In this document: one piece after another, positions 1-11,524 of the stretch | Position numbering within the stretch: position 1 is the stretch's first letter | How the letters are laid out: each line of letters opens with the position of its first letter | From: Actinomyces trachealis | GTDB lineage: Bacteria; Actinomycetota; Actinomycetes; Actinomycetales; Actinomycetaceae | Direction: 5' to 3' | Assembly: GCF_015711475.1 (NCBI RefSeq) | Contig: NZ_CP065027.1 | Span: 1 to 64,000 of the forward strand | DNA length: 64,000 nucleotides | Position numbers and translations under genes: made by a program | The notes under the pieces: model-generated | Databases searched by the model: none | Seen by the model: only the letters and a program-made list of their open reading frames with translations | Told to the model about the DNA's origin: nothing

Positions 1-236
1 GCGCACAGCCTGTGTGCCCAGCTCCCTCCCAGCCTGTGGACAAACCCCCGGCGGGGCACCGTAGATTGTCCCCGTCTGTGGAAAACCCTGTCAACAACCT
101 GCCACTCTGAGGCAGACCGATGACAGACCGATAGGCTCTACAGTTCCTAATCAACACAGGTTGCGGGTCACTCCGGCCACCTGCAGCCGCCCAGCTCCGC
201 CTGGCTTACCCCAACGTACTGAGAAGAGGTCCTGAC
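1..236. promoter_or_regulatory. dnaA upstream region with DnaA-box-like sites
   Basis: This is the noncoding leader of dnaA. Two minus-oriented DnaA-box-like 9-mers are visible: TGTGGACAA at 35-43 (reverse complement TTGTCCACA, a common actinobacterial form) and TGTGGAAAA at 77-85. They may autoregulate dnaA or belong to the origin region. A Shine-Dalgarno-like AGAAGAGG at 222-229 lies 7 nt before the GTG start at 237. The rpmH gene usually found upstream of dnaA is outside the window. Confidence 0.55.
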
Positions 237-1724
237 GTGTCAGACTCGGCGACGACGCAATGGCGCGACGCCTGCGACATCCTCGCGGCCACCTCTGGCC
301 TGGGGCCAGGCAAACTCTCGATCATCCGCACCACCCGTGCGGTCGACGTCGACGGCACCATCGTGCTGATCGTGGGCTCCGCCTTTGCCCGTGATGTGAT
401 CGCTATCCAGGCCTACGAGCAGATCAAGGACGCCCTGGCCCAGGTACTCGGCCACCCCGTTGACGTTGAGGTAACCGTGGACACCTCCCTGGAGACGGCA
501 CCAGCCGCCTGGCTCGCCACCCATCCACCCAGGCCGGAGCCCCCCGCCCCCCTCGTGCCGCGTGCCCCCGTCACCCCAGTGGCCGTACAAGCCAGCCGAG
601 ACGAGCGGATGGTACCTACAGCGAGCCCGGTACCGCTGGCCTCCACCGCCGCCACCCCGGCGGCCGGCCCCTCCGGCACGCCGTTGAACCCCCGCTACAC
701 CTTCGACACCTACGTATCCGGGCCTTCCAACAACTTTGCCTACGCCACCGCCGTCGCCGTCGCCGAGGCGCCCGCCAAGGCCTACAACCCCCTGTTCATC
801 TACGGTGGCTCCGGACTAGGCAAAACCCACCTGCTGCACGCCATCGGCCACTACGCCCGCAGCCTATTCCCCGACATCAAAGTCACCTACGTCAACTCTG
901 AAGAGTTCCTCTCCGACTTCATCAACTCCGTGGGAGACCAAGAGCGGATCGACGGCTTCAAACGCCGCTACCGGCAAGTGGACATCCTGCTGATTGACGA
1001 CATCCAGTTCCTCCAAGGCAAGGAAGGCACGCTAGAAGAGTTCTTCCACACCTTCAACGCCCTACACACCGCCAACAAGCAGGTGGTCCTCACCTCCGAC
1101 CAGCCCCCCAAAGCCCTCGGCGGCTTCGAAGAGAGGCTGCGCTCTCGCTTCGCGGAGGGTCTGATCGTGGACGTGCAACCACCGGACCTGGAGACCCGTA
1201 CCGTCATCCTTTCCAAGAAGGCCCGGGTTGAAGGCCTGAACTTGCCCAATGACGTCCTGGACTACATTGCCTCCCGAATCACCACGAACATCCGGGAGTT
1301 GGAGGGCGCGCTGATCCGCGTGACTGCCTTCGCCTCCCTGACCAAGCAGCCAGTGGATCGCACCCTGGCAGAAAAGGTCCTCAAAGACATCATCACCGAT
1401 CCTGGTGGCGAGGAGATCACCGTACCGCTCATCATGGCGCAGACGGCTGACTACTTTGGTATCACCATTGACGAGTTGTGCTCCCGCAAACGCTCCAAGA
1501 CCTTGGTGACCGCCCGGCACATCGCCATGTACCTGTGCCGTGAGCTCACCGACCTGTCCTTGCCGATCATCGGACGGGAGTTCGGCGGCAAGGACCACAC
1601 CACGGTCATGAACGCGGACAAGAAGATCCGCACGCAGATGGCCGAGCGGCGCGAAACCTACAACCACGTCGCGGAAATCACCAGCCGCATCAAGCAGGCC
1701 GCGCAGGTACCCCGCCCCGCCTGA
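237..1724 (+). CDS. dnaA: Chromosomal replication initiator protein DnaA
   Basis: AAA+ initiator that binds DnaA boxes and melts the origin. The 495-residue protein has an N-terminal domain I (about 1-90), a Pro/Ala-rich linker (about 95-150), the AAA+ core with Walker [10 protein letters not shown] at about 190-198 and Walker B LLIDDI at about 251-256, and a C-terminal helix-turn-helix with the DnaA signature [12 protein letters not shown] from about residue 446. The GTG start at 237 follows AGAAGAGG at 222-229. It heads the dnaA-dnaN-recF-dciA-gyrB-gyrA run. Length and domains are normal for the family. Confidence 0.98.
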   Translation: MSDSATTQWRDACDILAATSGLGPGKLSIIRTTRAVDVDGTIVLIVGSAFARDVIAIQAYEQIKDALAQVLGHPVDVEVTVDTSLETAPAAWLATHPPRPEPPAPLVPRAPVTPVAVQASRDERMVPTASPVPLASTAATPAAGPSGTPLNPRYTFDTYVSGPSNNFAYATAVAVAEAPAKAYNPLFIYGGSGLGKTHLLHAIGHYARSLFPDIKVTYVNSEEFLSDFINSVGDQERIDGFKRRYRQVDILLIDDIQFLQGKEGTLEEFFHTFNALHTANKQVVLTSDQPPKALGGFEERLRSRFAEGLIVDVQPPDLETRTVILSKKARVEGLNLPNDVLDYIASRITTNIRELEGALIRVTAFASLTKQPVDRTLAEKVLKDIITDPGGEEITVPLIMAQTADYFGITIDELCSRKRSKTLVTARHIAMYLCRELTDLSLPIIGREFGGKDHTTVMNADKKIRTQMAERRETYNHVAEITSRIKQAAQVPRPA

Positions 1725-2164
1725 GCCCTGGGCCGGGCCTGTGCATAACGCTTGGGACAAGCGGTGGAGAACTTGGTGTTTGCCTGTGCGTTGAGATCGG
1801 GTCTCTGTGTAATTCCAAGATCCAAAACTATGCTTACGCACAGCCCATCCCCTGTTCCATCGAATTACACACATGGTCTTCCACAAGCAATAACGGCGTC
1901 GTTTCAACCAAAAACCGTGTTTTCCACAGGATCCACAGGTGCTACTACTACTGCTACATAGAGAACCTGACGACGAACTAACTCCTCGCGGGGCCATGGC
2001 GCTCTTGCCTAGGTTGGCTGCCGAGCAGGAGGACACGCTGGCTGCGCAGGCAGCTGCAGCCTGCTCCTGACCAGGCCGTGATCACTGGCTCTGCCGGTAA
2101 CTCCGGTGATTCGTCTACACTGCCAGACAGTGACCAAAGCCCCCGCCATAGGAGAAAAACGACC
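1725..2164. other. dnaA-dnaN intergenic region, candidate oriC
   Basis: A 440 bp noncoding region where actinobacterial oriC normally lies. DnaA-box-like 9-mers: TGTGCATAA at 1740-1748 (reverse complement TTATGCACA, one mismatch to TTATCCACA), TTACGCACA at 1834-1842, TCTTCCACA at 1877-1885, TTTTCCACA at 1920-1928 and GGATCCACA at 1929-1937. The stretch about 1800-1960 is clearly more AT-rich than its flanks. No perfect TTATCCACA is present, whereas two lie near 51.4-51.6 kb. The origin call rests mainly on position. The dnaN ribosome-binding site AGGAG at 2150-2154 sits at the right edge. Confidence 0.6.
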
Positions 2165-3298
2165 GTGAAGCTAAGGGTTGACCGCGACGTGCTCGCGGAG
2201 GCAGTAACCTGGACTGCCCGCTCCTTGCCCCAGCGCCCACCAGTGCCCGTGCTTGCGGGAGTTCGCCTGGAGGCAGAAGGATCCAGCCTGACCCTGTCAT
2301 CCTTCGACTATGAGATCTCCGCCCGCTGTGAGGTGGCCGCAGAAGTTGAGGAGCCCGGTATCGTGCTGGTCTCCGGCCGCCTGCTGGCTGACATCGCCAA
2401 GGCCCTGCCTGCCAAGCCCGTTGACCTGGACGTAGACGGCACCAAGGTCATCGTCAACTGTGGCAGCGCCCACTTCACCCTGGCCGCCATGGCCGCTGAC
2501 GACTACCCGGCCCTGCCGCAGATGCCCTCCGTGGCGGGCGTCATCGACGCCGGTGAGCTGGCCAAGGCTGTCAGCCAGGTGTTCACTGCCGCCTCCCGCG
2601 ATGAGACCCTGCCCATGTTGACCTCCGTGGAGATCGAAGTTGAGGGAAGCACCCTGACCCTCCTGGCCACCGACCGCTACCGCCTGGCCATGCGCGAGAT
2701 GCAGTGGTCGCCTGCTGAGGAGTCCATCTCCACCACCGCATTGCTCAAGGCCCGCACACTTTCCGACGTCGCCAAGTCCCTGACCAGCTCCGGTGACGTG
2801 ACCGTGGCCCTCAGTGAGGAGGGTGCCAACTCCGCAGGCCTGATCGGTTTTGAAGCCGGTGGGCGCCGCACCACCTCCCTGCTCACCGACGGCGACTACC
2901 CGCCCGTGCGCCGACTCTTCCCTGAAAGCACCACGATCCACGCGACCGTCGGTAAGGAGGAACTCATTGCTGCGGTGCGCCGCGTGAGCCTGGTGGCTGA
3001 ACGCTCCACCCCTATCCGCCTGTCATTCACCCAGGGCAGCCTTTCCCTGGAGGCCGGTCAGGGCGACGACGCCCAGGCCAGTGAGAACCTGGTGGCCCAC
3101 TTGGAGGGCGAGGACATTTCTACTGCCTTCAACCCCGGCTACCTGCTGGATGGCCTGGGTGCTCTGAGCACCCCGTATGTGCGCCTAGACTTCACCCACC
3201 CCTCTAAGCCTGCGGTACTCACCGGCATGGACTCGATTGGCGGCCAAGAGGAACCGAGTTTCCGCTACCTGATCATGCCGATCCGCTTTGGAGCCTGA
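2165..3298 (+). CDS. dnaN: DNA polymerase III sliding clamp (beta subunit)
   Basis: Ring-shaped processivity clamp that tethers DNA polymerase III to DNA. The protein is 377 residues starting MKLRVDRDVLAEAV, with the family's three repeated clamp folds and the typical PPVPVLAG segment near the N-terminus and a YLIMPIR C-terminal tail. I chose the GTG at 2165 because AGGAG at 2150-2154 precedes it and the N-terminus then matches the family. An in-frame ATG at 2078 would add 29 low-complexity residues with no clamp similarity. It sits between dnaA and recF. Confidence 0.96.
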   Translation: MKLRVDRDVLAEAVTWTARSLPQRPPVPVLAGVRLEAEGSSLTLSSFDYEISARCEVAAEVEEPGIVLVSGRLLADIAKALPAKPVDLDVDGTKVIVNCGSAHFTLAAMAADDYPALPQMPSVAGVIDAGELAKAVSQVFTAASRDETLPMLTSVEIEVEGSTLTLLATDRYRLAMREMQWSPAEESISTTALLKARTLSDVAKSLTSSGDVTVALSEEGANSAGLIGFEAGGRRTTSLLTDGDYPPVRRLFPESTTIHATVGKEELIAAVRRVSLVAERSTPIRLSFTQGSLSLEAGQGDDAQASENLVAHLEGEDISTAFNPGYLLDGLGALSTPYVRLDFTHPSKPAVLTGMDSIGGQEEPSFRYLIMPIRFGA

Positions 3299-3337
3299 GC
3301 CCTCTCCTGGCGAGGGCCGGGAGCCAGTGTTCGCACC

Positions 3338-4540
3338 ATGTATGTCTCTGACCTCGCGCTAACGGATTTCCGTTCCTACCGGGAACTGCTGATCCAACTT
3401 GGGCCGGGGCCGACCGCCATCGTAGGCTCCAATGGGCAGGGCAAAACCAACCTGGTGGAGGCCATCGCCTATCTCTCCGCCCTGTCCAGTCACCGTGCCG
3501 GTCAAGACACCACCCTGGTGCGCCGCGCCGCCCGTGGAGAAGCCCAACCAACCGGGGCGGTGGTGCGGGCCAAAGTGGTGCATGGTCAAAGACCCAGCGT
3601 GCTGGAGCTTGAGATCATTTCCGGCAAGGCCAACCGTGCCCGCCTCAACCGCGCTGCTGTGCGCCCCCGTGAGCTGCTTGGAGTGCTGCGCACCGTAGTT
3701 TTTGCCCCCGAGGATCTCCAAATGGTGCGGGAGGAGCCGGCGGTACGCCGTCGTTTCCTGGATGATCTGGCGATTCAGCTGACCCCGCGTCTAGCTGGGG
3801 TGCGTGCCGACCATGAGCGGATTTTGGCCCAGCGGGCAGGACTGCTGAAATCCGCTCGCGCCCAGCGAACCCCTACCAAGACCTTGGAAACCACCCTGGA
3901 AATTTGGGATGCGCAACTGGCAGCGGCTGCGGCCCAGTTGATCGCCGCCCGGATCGACGTCGTGGCACGGCTGCGGCCCTGGGTGGCCTCCCGCTACGAG
4001 TCCATCAGTCTGGGCCAGTCCGCAGCCATGATCGCTTACCGCTCCAGTTTGCTGGAGCATGAGGGTGCCTCCGAGCCCGACCCCCAGGGTGACCCTGCAC
4101 AGCTGGAGGCCCAGCTGGCTGACATCCCAGCCACCACTGCTCGCTTGGTGGCCGCCATGGGGGCTTTGCACGCCAAAGAGATTGACCGGGGCGTGAACCT
4201 GGTGGGGGCACACCGCGATGACCTCGCCCTGTTCCTGGGGAATCTGTCGGCCAAGGGTTTTGCCTCTCACGGTGAGCAGTGGTCCCTGGCCTTGGCGCTA
4301 CGTCTAGCCTCCTACGAAATGCTGCGCCACGACGTGGACGCCTTTGGGGGCGACGGCGAACCCGTGCTGGTGCTCGACGACGTCTTTGCCTCCCTGGACG
4401 CGCGCCGCCGCGCCGCCCTGGCGGGTATGGTGGCCGGGGCCCAACAGGTGCTGTTGACTGCTGCCGTAGATGAGGATGTGCCTGCCGAGCTGGTCGGGGC
4501 GCGCCTGCGAGTGCAGGACTCGGAGGTAAGCCGTGGCTGA
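3338..4540 (+). CDS. recF: DNA replication/repair protein RecF
   Basis: SMC-like ATPase that helps load RecA at gapped DNA during recombinational repair. The 400-residue product begins MYVSDLALTDFRSY, the usual RecF opening, with Walker A GSNGQGKT at residues 30-37 and a late Walker B/D-loop segment VLVLDDVFASLD near residue 345. It starts 40 bp after dnaN and its last 8 bp overlap the next gene, implying translational coupling. Nothing unusual was seen. Confidence 0.96.
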   Translation: MYVSDLALTDFRSYRELLIQLGPGPTAIVGSNGQGKTNLVEAIAYLSALSSHRAGQDTTLVRRAARGEAQPTGAVVRAKVVHGQRPSVLELEIISGKANRARLNRAAVRPRELLGVLRTVVFAPEDLQMVREEPAVRRRFLDDLAIQLTPRLAGVRADHERILAQRAGLLKSARAQRTPTKTLETTLEIWDAQLAAAAAQLIAARIDVVARLRPWVASRYESISLGQSAAMIAYRSSLLEHEGASEPDPQGDPAQLEAQLADIPATTARLVAAMGALHAKEIDRGVNLVGAHRDDLALFLGNLSAKGFASHGEQWSLALALRLASYEMLRHDVDAFGGDGEPVLVLDDVFASLDARRRAALAGMVAGAQQVLLTAAVDEDVPAELVGARLRVQDSEVSRG

Positions 4541-5132
4541 GACTTGGGAGATCGCCGCAGATGCCTTGGCTCAGCGCGCCTTGGCCCGGCAGGTCTCAGT
4601 GGCCTGGGACCGGGGTCTGGCACGCCGCGCTGCCCCCCGGCGGATCGAGGCCGGGCAGGTGGCCCCCTGGGACCAGCAGCGGGGGGCGGCTGACGCCAGT
4701 TCTGAGGACCTGGACCCACAGGCCCCTGCAGCACCCGGCCTGGCACCCGGTAAGGGTCGGCCTAGGCCCAGCCGCTTTGACCCCCACCTGGCTTCCAAGG
4801 CCCTCCGGGCCACCGCCCGCGAGAAGGGCTGGAACGGCAAGCTACGTATGGCCATGGTGATTGTGCGCTGGCCTGAGCTGGTGGGTGAGCAGGTGGCCGA
4901 GCACTGCGTGGTGGAGTCCTTTGACGAGGGCGTCCTGACGGTTAGGGCCTCCTCCTCCGCCTGGGCCCAGCAGTTGCGGTTGCTACAGCCGCGCATTGAG
5001 TCCCTGATGGCTGGGCAGATCGGCCCGGGTGCGGTAGCCAAGATGACGGTGTTGGGGCCACAGGGTCCCTGCTGGCGTCATGGCAAACGCATTGTGCGCG
5101 ACGCCCGCGGCCCGCGCGACACTTATGGCTGA
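4533..5132 (+). CDS. DUF721/DciA-family protein
   Basis: The 199-residue product has a variable N-terminus (about 1-85, rich in Ala/Pro/Arg) and a conserved C-terminal DUF721 region (about 90-185: EKGWNGKLRMAMVIVRWPELVG, then SSSAWAQQLRLLQ). DUF721 includes DciA, the ancestral loader/operator of the DnaB helicase, so a role in helicase recruitment is likely; dnaB lies about 46 kb away in this window. The GTG start at 4533 overlaps the end of recF by 8 bp. The position between recF and gyrB matches other actinobacteria. Confidence 0.85.
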   Translation: MAETWEIAADALAQRALARQVSVAWDRGLARRAAPRRIEAGQVAPWDQQRGAADASSEDLDPQAPAAPGLAPGKGRPRPSRFDPHLASKALRATAREKGWNGKLRMAMVIVRWPELVGEQVAEHCVVESFDEGVLTVRASSSAWAQQLRLLQPRIESLMAGQIGPGAVAKMTVLGPQGPCWRHGKRIVRDARGPRDTYG

Positions 5133-7557
<2,425 letters not shown>

Positions 7558-7608
7558 GCGCCCCGCGCCCCAAGAACCCCCACCGACTCAGACCAACAAA
7601 GGAGCCCC

Positions 7609-10260
7609 GTGAGCGACGAGACCACCTCCGCCCCCCTGAGCGAGCAGACCCACGACCGTGTCCAGCCGGTCGACCTCCAGCTGGAGATGCAGCGCTCCTA
7701 TCTGGACTACGCCATGAGCGTCATCGTGGGGCGCGCTCTGCCGGATGTGCGCGACGGCCTTAAGCCCGTCCACCGCCGCGTCCTGTACGCCATGTACGAC
7801 GGCGGCTACCGCCCCAACGCTTCCTTCTCTAAGTCCTCCCGCATCGTCGGCGACGTCATGGGTAATTACCACCCCCACGGTGACGCCGCCATCTACGACG
7901 CCCTGGCCCGCCTGGTCCAGCCCTGGTCCCTGCGTTACCCGCTGGTGGCTGGGCAAGGCAACTTCGGCACCCCCGGCAACTTGGGACCTGCCGCCCCCCG
8001 GTACACCGAGTGTAAGATGGCGCCCCTGGCCATGGAGATGGTCCGTGACATCGACGAGGACTCCGTCGACTTCCAGGACAACTACGACGGCAAGAACCAG
8101 GAACCCACCATCCTGCCAGCCCGCTTCCCTAACCTGCTGGTCAACGGCTCGGAGGGCATCGCCGTCGGCATGGCTACCCGCATCCCGCCGCACAACCTGC
8201 GAGAGGTGGCGCGCGGCGTGCAATGGTTCCTGGAGCACCCCGACGCCAGCCGTGAGGAACTGCTAAAGGCCCTCATCGAGCGGATTCCCGGCCCCGACTT
8301 TCCTACCGGCGCCACCATCCTGGGACGGCGCGGCATCGAGGACGCCTACCGAAACGGGCGCGGCTCCATCACCCAGCGGGCCGTGGTCAACGTGGAAGAG
8401 ATTCACGGCCGCCAGTGCCTGGTGGTCACCGAGCTGCCCTACCAGGTCAACCCAGACAACCTGGCGGACAAGATCGCCCAGCTGGTGCGCGACGGGCAGG
8501 TCGGCGGCATTGCCGACATTCGTGATGAGACCTCCGGTCGCACTGGCCAGCGCCTGGTGATCGTGCTCAAGCGCGACGCCGTCGCCAAAGTAGTGCTCAA
8601 CAACCTGTATAAGCGCACCCAGCTGCAAGACAACTTCCCCGCCAACATGCTGGCCCTAGTGGACGGCGTACCCCGCACCCTGAGCCTGGACGGCTTTGTG
8701 CGCCACTGGGTGGAGCACCAGATCGACGTCATCGTGCGCCGCTCCCGCTACCGCCTGCGCAAGGCTGAGGAGCGCCTGCACATCCTGGAAGGCCTGCTCA
8801 AGGCCATCGACGCGCTAGATGCGGTTATCGCCCTGATCCGCCGCTCACCCACCACCGAGGAGGCCCGTAGCGGCCTGATGGGGCTGCTGGGTGTGGACGA
8901 GGCGCAGGCCGAGGCGATCCTGTCCCTGCAGCTGCGCCGCCTAGCCGCCCTGGAGCGCCTCAAAATCCAGCAGGAAGCGGAGGAGCTACAGACCAAGGTT
9001 GCTGACCTCAAGAACATCATCGCCTCCCCCGAACGCCAGCGCGGCATCGTCTCCGACGAACTGGCGGAGATCGTGGACAAGTACGGCGACGAGCGACGCA
9101 CCCGGATCGTGCCCTTCGACGGTGAGATGAGCATGGAGGACTTGATCCCGGAGGAGGAGGTCGTCGTCACCATCACCCGCTCCGGCTACGCCAAGCGCAC
9201 CCGCACCGACCAGTACCGCTCCCAGCACCGCGGCGGCAAGGGGGTCAAGGGCGCGGCCCTGCGCGAGGACGACGTCGTCGATCACTTCTTTGTTACCACC
9301 ACCCACCACTGGCTGCTGTTTTTCACCAACCTGGGCCGCGTATACCGCGCCAAAGCCTATGAGCTGCCGGAGGGCGGGCGCGACGCCAAGGGCCAGCACG
9401 TGGCCAATTTGTTGGCCTTCCAGCCCGGTGAGGAGATCGCCCAGGTCATGGAGCTGAAGGACTACACGGCCGCCGACTACCTGGTGCTCGCCACCCGCCG
9501 CGGCCTGGTCAAGAAGACCCGTCTGAGCGAGTACGACTCTAACCGGTCCGGTGGGGTGATCGCCATCAACCTGCGTGAGGATGAGGACGGCAATGCCGAC
9601 GAGTTGGTCTCCGCCTCCCTGCTGTCCGCCGGGCAGGATCTGCTGCTGGTCTCCCGCCACGGCCAGTCCGCCCGCTTCCACGCCTCCGACGAGGCCCTGC
9701 GCCCCACCGGACGGGCCACCAGTGGCGTGACCGGTATGCGTTTCCGCGAGGGTGACAGCCTGCTGGCCATGGACGTAGTGGACCCCGGGTGGACCGACGC
9801 TGACCTGTTCGTGGTTACCGAGGGCGGTTACGCCAAACGCACCAATGTGGCTGACTATCCCGTTAAAGGACGCGGCGGCCTGGGTGTGAAGGTGGCGAAC
9901 TTGGTCGAGGAGCGCGGCGACCTGGTGGGTGCGCTGGTCACCGGACCGGGAGACGAGGTGCTGTGCATCATGGAGTCCGGAAAGGTGCTGCGCTCGGCGG
10001 TGGACGAGGTCTCCCGCACCGGCCGCAACACCCAGGGTGTGACCTTCGCCAAACCGGACGACGGCGACCACATCATCGCAGTGGCCCGCAACACCGAGCG
10101 GGAACTCGACGGCAACGGCGACCTACCCGCCAGCAGTGAGAGCGCGGACAGTGCCGACAGTGCCGATGCGGCTACCGCAGGGAGTATTCCCGATCCGGCA
10201 GCGCCCAAGGGCACTGAGGCGGTAGGCTCGGCTGACGACGAAAGTGAGGACCAGGCATGA
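7609..10260 (+). CDS. gyrA: DNA gyrase subunit A
   Basis: DNA breakage-reunion subunit of gyrase. The 883-residue protein carries the quinolone-resistance region [13 protein letters not shown] around residues 86-97 and the catalytic tyrosine at about Y132 (PRYTECKM), a coiled-coil arm, and a beta-pinwheel C-terminal domain containing the GyrA-box-like [10 protein letters not shown]. The position equivalent to E. coli Ser83 is Ala93, as in mycobacteria; Asp97 matches Asp87. The tail past about residue 830 is a Ser/Asp/Ala-rich extension. The GTG start at 7609 follows AAAGGAG. Its stop overlaps the next start (ATGA). Confidence 0.97.
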   Translation: MSDETTSAPLSEQTHDRVQPVDLQLEMQRSYLDYAMSVIVGRALPDVRDGLKPVHRRVLYAMYDGGYRPNASFSKSSRIVGDVMGNYHPHGDAAIYDALARLVQPWSLRYPLVAGQGNFGTPGNLGPAAPRYTECKMAPLAMEMVRDIDEDSVDFQDNYDGKNQEPTILPARFPNLLVNGSEGIAVGMATRIPPHNLREVARGVQWFLEHPDASREELLKALIERIPGPDFPTGATILGRRGIEDAYRNGRGSITQRAVVNVEEIHGRQCLVVTELPYQVNPDNLADKIAQLVRDGQVGGIADIRDETSGRTGQRLVIVLKRDAVAKVVLNNLYKRTQLQDNFPANMLALVDGVPRTLSLDGFVRHWVEHQIDVIVRRSRYRLRKAEERLHILEGLLKAIDALDAVIALIRRSPTTEEARSGLMGLLGVDEAQAEAILSLQLRRLAALERLKIQQEAEELQTKVADLKNIIASPERQRGIVSDELAEIVDKYGDERRTRIVPFDGEMSMEDLIPEEEVVVTITRSGYAKRTRTDQYRSQHRGGKGVKGAALREDDVVDHFFVTTTHHWLLFFTNLGRVYRAKAYELPEGGRDAKGQHVANLLAFQPGEEIAQVMELKDYTAADYLVLATRRGLVKKTRLSEYDSNRSGGVIAINLREDEDGNADELVSASLLSAGQDLLLVSRHGQSARFHASDEALRPTGRATSGVTGMRFREGDSLLAMDVVDPGWTDADLFVVTEGGYAKRTNVADYPVKGRGGLGVKVANLVEERGDLVGALVTGPGDEVLCIMESGKVLRSAVDEVSRTGRNTQGVTFAKPDDGDHIIAVARNTERELDGNGDLPASSESADSADSADAATAGSIPDPAAPKGTEAVGSADDESEDQA

Positions 10261-10742
10261 GCCAGACGCCTTCCATCGCGCCCGGTGCACCGGTTGCGGC
10301 AGCGGCACCTGCCGCTGGTGTGGGCCCTGCCCAGGCGGGCGGCAACGGCAAGTCGGTCAAGAAGAAGATCGTTGGCCCCCGCAAGGTGCGCCTGGTACTC
10401 ACTCGGGTGGACCCCTGGTCCGTGATGAAGGTGTCATTCCTGCTGTCCTTTGCGGCCTTCATCATGATCATCGTGGGCACGGCGGTCGTGTGGTTCATGC
10501 TGGACCGCATGCACGTATTCGCTCGCATCCAGGAGCTGGTGGGCACAGTCTTTGACGAGAAGAACAACGCCTTCCAGGCCCTGGTGGAGTACCTCAAGTT
10601 CTCCCGAGCGATCGCTATGGCTGCAATCGTGGGCGTCGTGAACATCGTCCTGACCACCGCCCTGGCCACGATTGGCGCCTTCCTGTACAACATCACCGCC
10701 TCACTGGTCGGTGGGGTTCATCTCACACTGGCGGACGACTAA
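10257..10742 (+). CDS. DUF3566 transmembrane protein
   Basis: The 161-residue product has a disordered Ala/Pro-rich N-terminus (about 1-35), a basic segment [20 protein letters not shown], and two hydrophobic helices (around 60-85 and 115-140), matching the DUF3566 membrane family that follows gyrA in many actinobacteria. Function is unknown; its placement has led others to suspect a cell-division or envelope role. It is translationally coupled to gyrA through a 4 bp ATGA overlap and is followed by tRNA-Ile. Confidence 0.85.
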   Translation: MSQTPSIAPGAPVAAAAPAAGVGPAQAGGNGKSVKKKIVGPRKVRLVLTRVDPWSVMKVSFLLSFAAFIMIIVGTAVVWFMLDRMHVFARIQELVGTVFDEKNNAFQALVEYLKFSRAIAMAAIVGVVNIVLTTALATIGAFLYNITASLVGGVHLTLADD

Positions 10743-10791
10743 TCTGATTTGTCCGCCCCAGATCGGGTGCGCTAATCTCATCCGGTCACCC

Positions 10792-10868
10792 GGGCCTATA
10801 GCTCAGTTGGTTAGAGCGCATCCCTGATAAGGATGAGGTCGCTGGTTCGAGTCCAGCTAGGCCCACCA
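10792..10868 (+). tRNA. tRNA-Ile (GAT anticodon)
   Basis: A full cloverleaf can be folded. The acceptor stem GGGCCTA pairs with TAGGCCC (10858-10864), the D-arm is GCTCAGTTGGTTAGAGC, the anticodon loop CTGATAA gives GAT, and the T-arm holds GGTTCGAGTCC. The discriminator is A10865 and CCA is encoded at 10866-10868. It sits between the gyrA operon and tRNA-Ala, the usual actinobacterial arrangement. Confidence 0.97.
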
Positions 10869-10895
10869 CCCGCAGTGGAACGATGAGGAGGGTTC

Positions 10896-11063
10896 ATGAG
10901 GAACCGGACACTCGTGTCTGTTGCGGTTTTCTCATGTCTGGCAGCTGCTGGTTACGCCGCGTGGCTCAAGCTTGAGGAGGCCCGCGCCTGGCGGGCCGCC
11001 TGGGCGGAGGTCACTGACCCGGTTCAGGAGCCTGCGGCGGAGGCTAAGTTCTCCCAGGCGTGA
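10896..11063 (+). CDS. Small DLW-39-like membrane-anchored protein
   Basis: A 55-residue reading frame between two tRNAs, too short for most automatic calls. ATG 10896 follows a strong GAGGAGGG. The product starts MRNRTLVSVAVFSCLAAAGY, a hydrophobic helix about 5-25, then a charged helix ending in WAEVTDP. This resembles the DLW-39 family of small proteins (TM helix followed by DLWxEATDP) found next to gyrA and tRNAs in actinobacteria; here the DLW triplet is replaced by AAWAEV. Function is unknown. Confidence 0.72.
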   Translation: MRNRTLVSVAVFSCLAAAGYAAWLKLEEARAWRAAWAEVTDPVQEPAAEAKFSQA

Positions 11064-11070
11064 GCGTATG

Positions 11071-11143
11071 GGGGCCATGGCGCAATTGGTAGCGCACCTG
11101 CTTTGCAAGCAGGGGGTTACGGGTTCGAGTCCCGTTGGCTCCA
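11071..11143 (+). tRNA. tRNA-Ala (TGC anticodon)
   Basis: The acceptor stem GGGGCCA pairs with TGGCTCC (one G-U) and the anticodon stem CCTGC/GCAGG encloses TTTGCAA, giving anticodon TGC. The T-arm is GGGTTCGAGTCCC and the discriminator is A11143. The following bases are CCC, so CCA is not encoded. Immediately downstream lies a recombinase-like remnant. Confidence 0.96.
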
Positions 11144-11159
11144 CCCAAAGTGTCTTACG

Positions 11160-11430
11160 GAAACAGGCGACATGCGTAGGTGTGTCGTGTTCCAAGGGTT
11201 CTTCGCCTCCGTCGTCGCTCTGCTTGTGTGCTTCGTGGATGATGGTGGCGAACGGTTCTGCGAGCCTGGTGCGGAGTTGTTCGTCGTCAGTGATGTCGAG
11301 TCGGGTGTAGAACGCTTGGTTCACGAGCCTGCGGTCGGCTATCTCTTGGTCGCGGCCTGCCGTGCGTGCGTCGAACGCGGCATCGACCTTTGCGGCGAGT
11401 TCCCGTAGTGGTCGATAGAGTCCACCACTC
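11160..11430 (-). pseudogene. Remnant resembling serine recombinase C-terminus
   Basis: A minus-strand reading frame here encodes a segment resembling the C-terminal region of large serine recombinases/integrases: GLYRPLRELAAKVDAAF then RRLVNQAFYTRL and LRTRLAEPFATIIHEA (about 11220-11423). No resolvase catalytic domain, no credible start and no own stop are present; the frame runs on through tRNA-Ala. The + strand frames across it look random. I infer a decayed integrative element next to tRNA-Ala. The family match is from memory of motifs, not a search. Confidence 0.6.
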
Positions 11431-11524
11431 CACTCACAGGGCTCAACCCCTGACTGTCGCTGCTGGAAACTACCGTGGCTGAGGTGAGTCGCTGGATCAC
11501 AGCGATCACTGCCACATGGCACTC

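Noticed and set aside
1062..2036. 324-codon minus-strand frame across dnaA and the origin gap
   Set aside because: Shadow of dnaA; no recognisable protein and it overlaps DnaA boxes.
2078..2164. N-terminal extension of dnaN from ATG 2078
   Set aside because: The added residues are unlike any clamp and the GTG at 2165 has a good AGGAG and a family-like N-terminus.
8986..10071. 361-codon minus-strand frame in gyrA
   Set aside because: Composition-driven shadow frame opposite a conserved gene.
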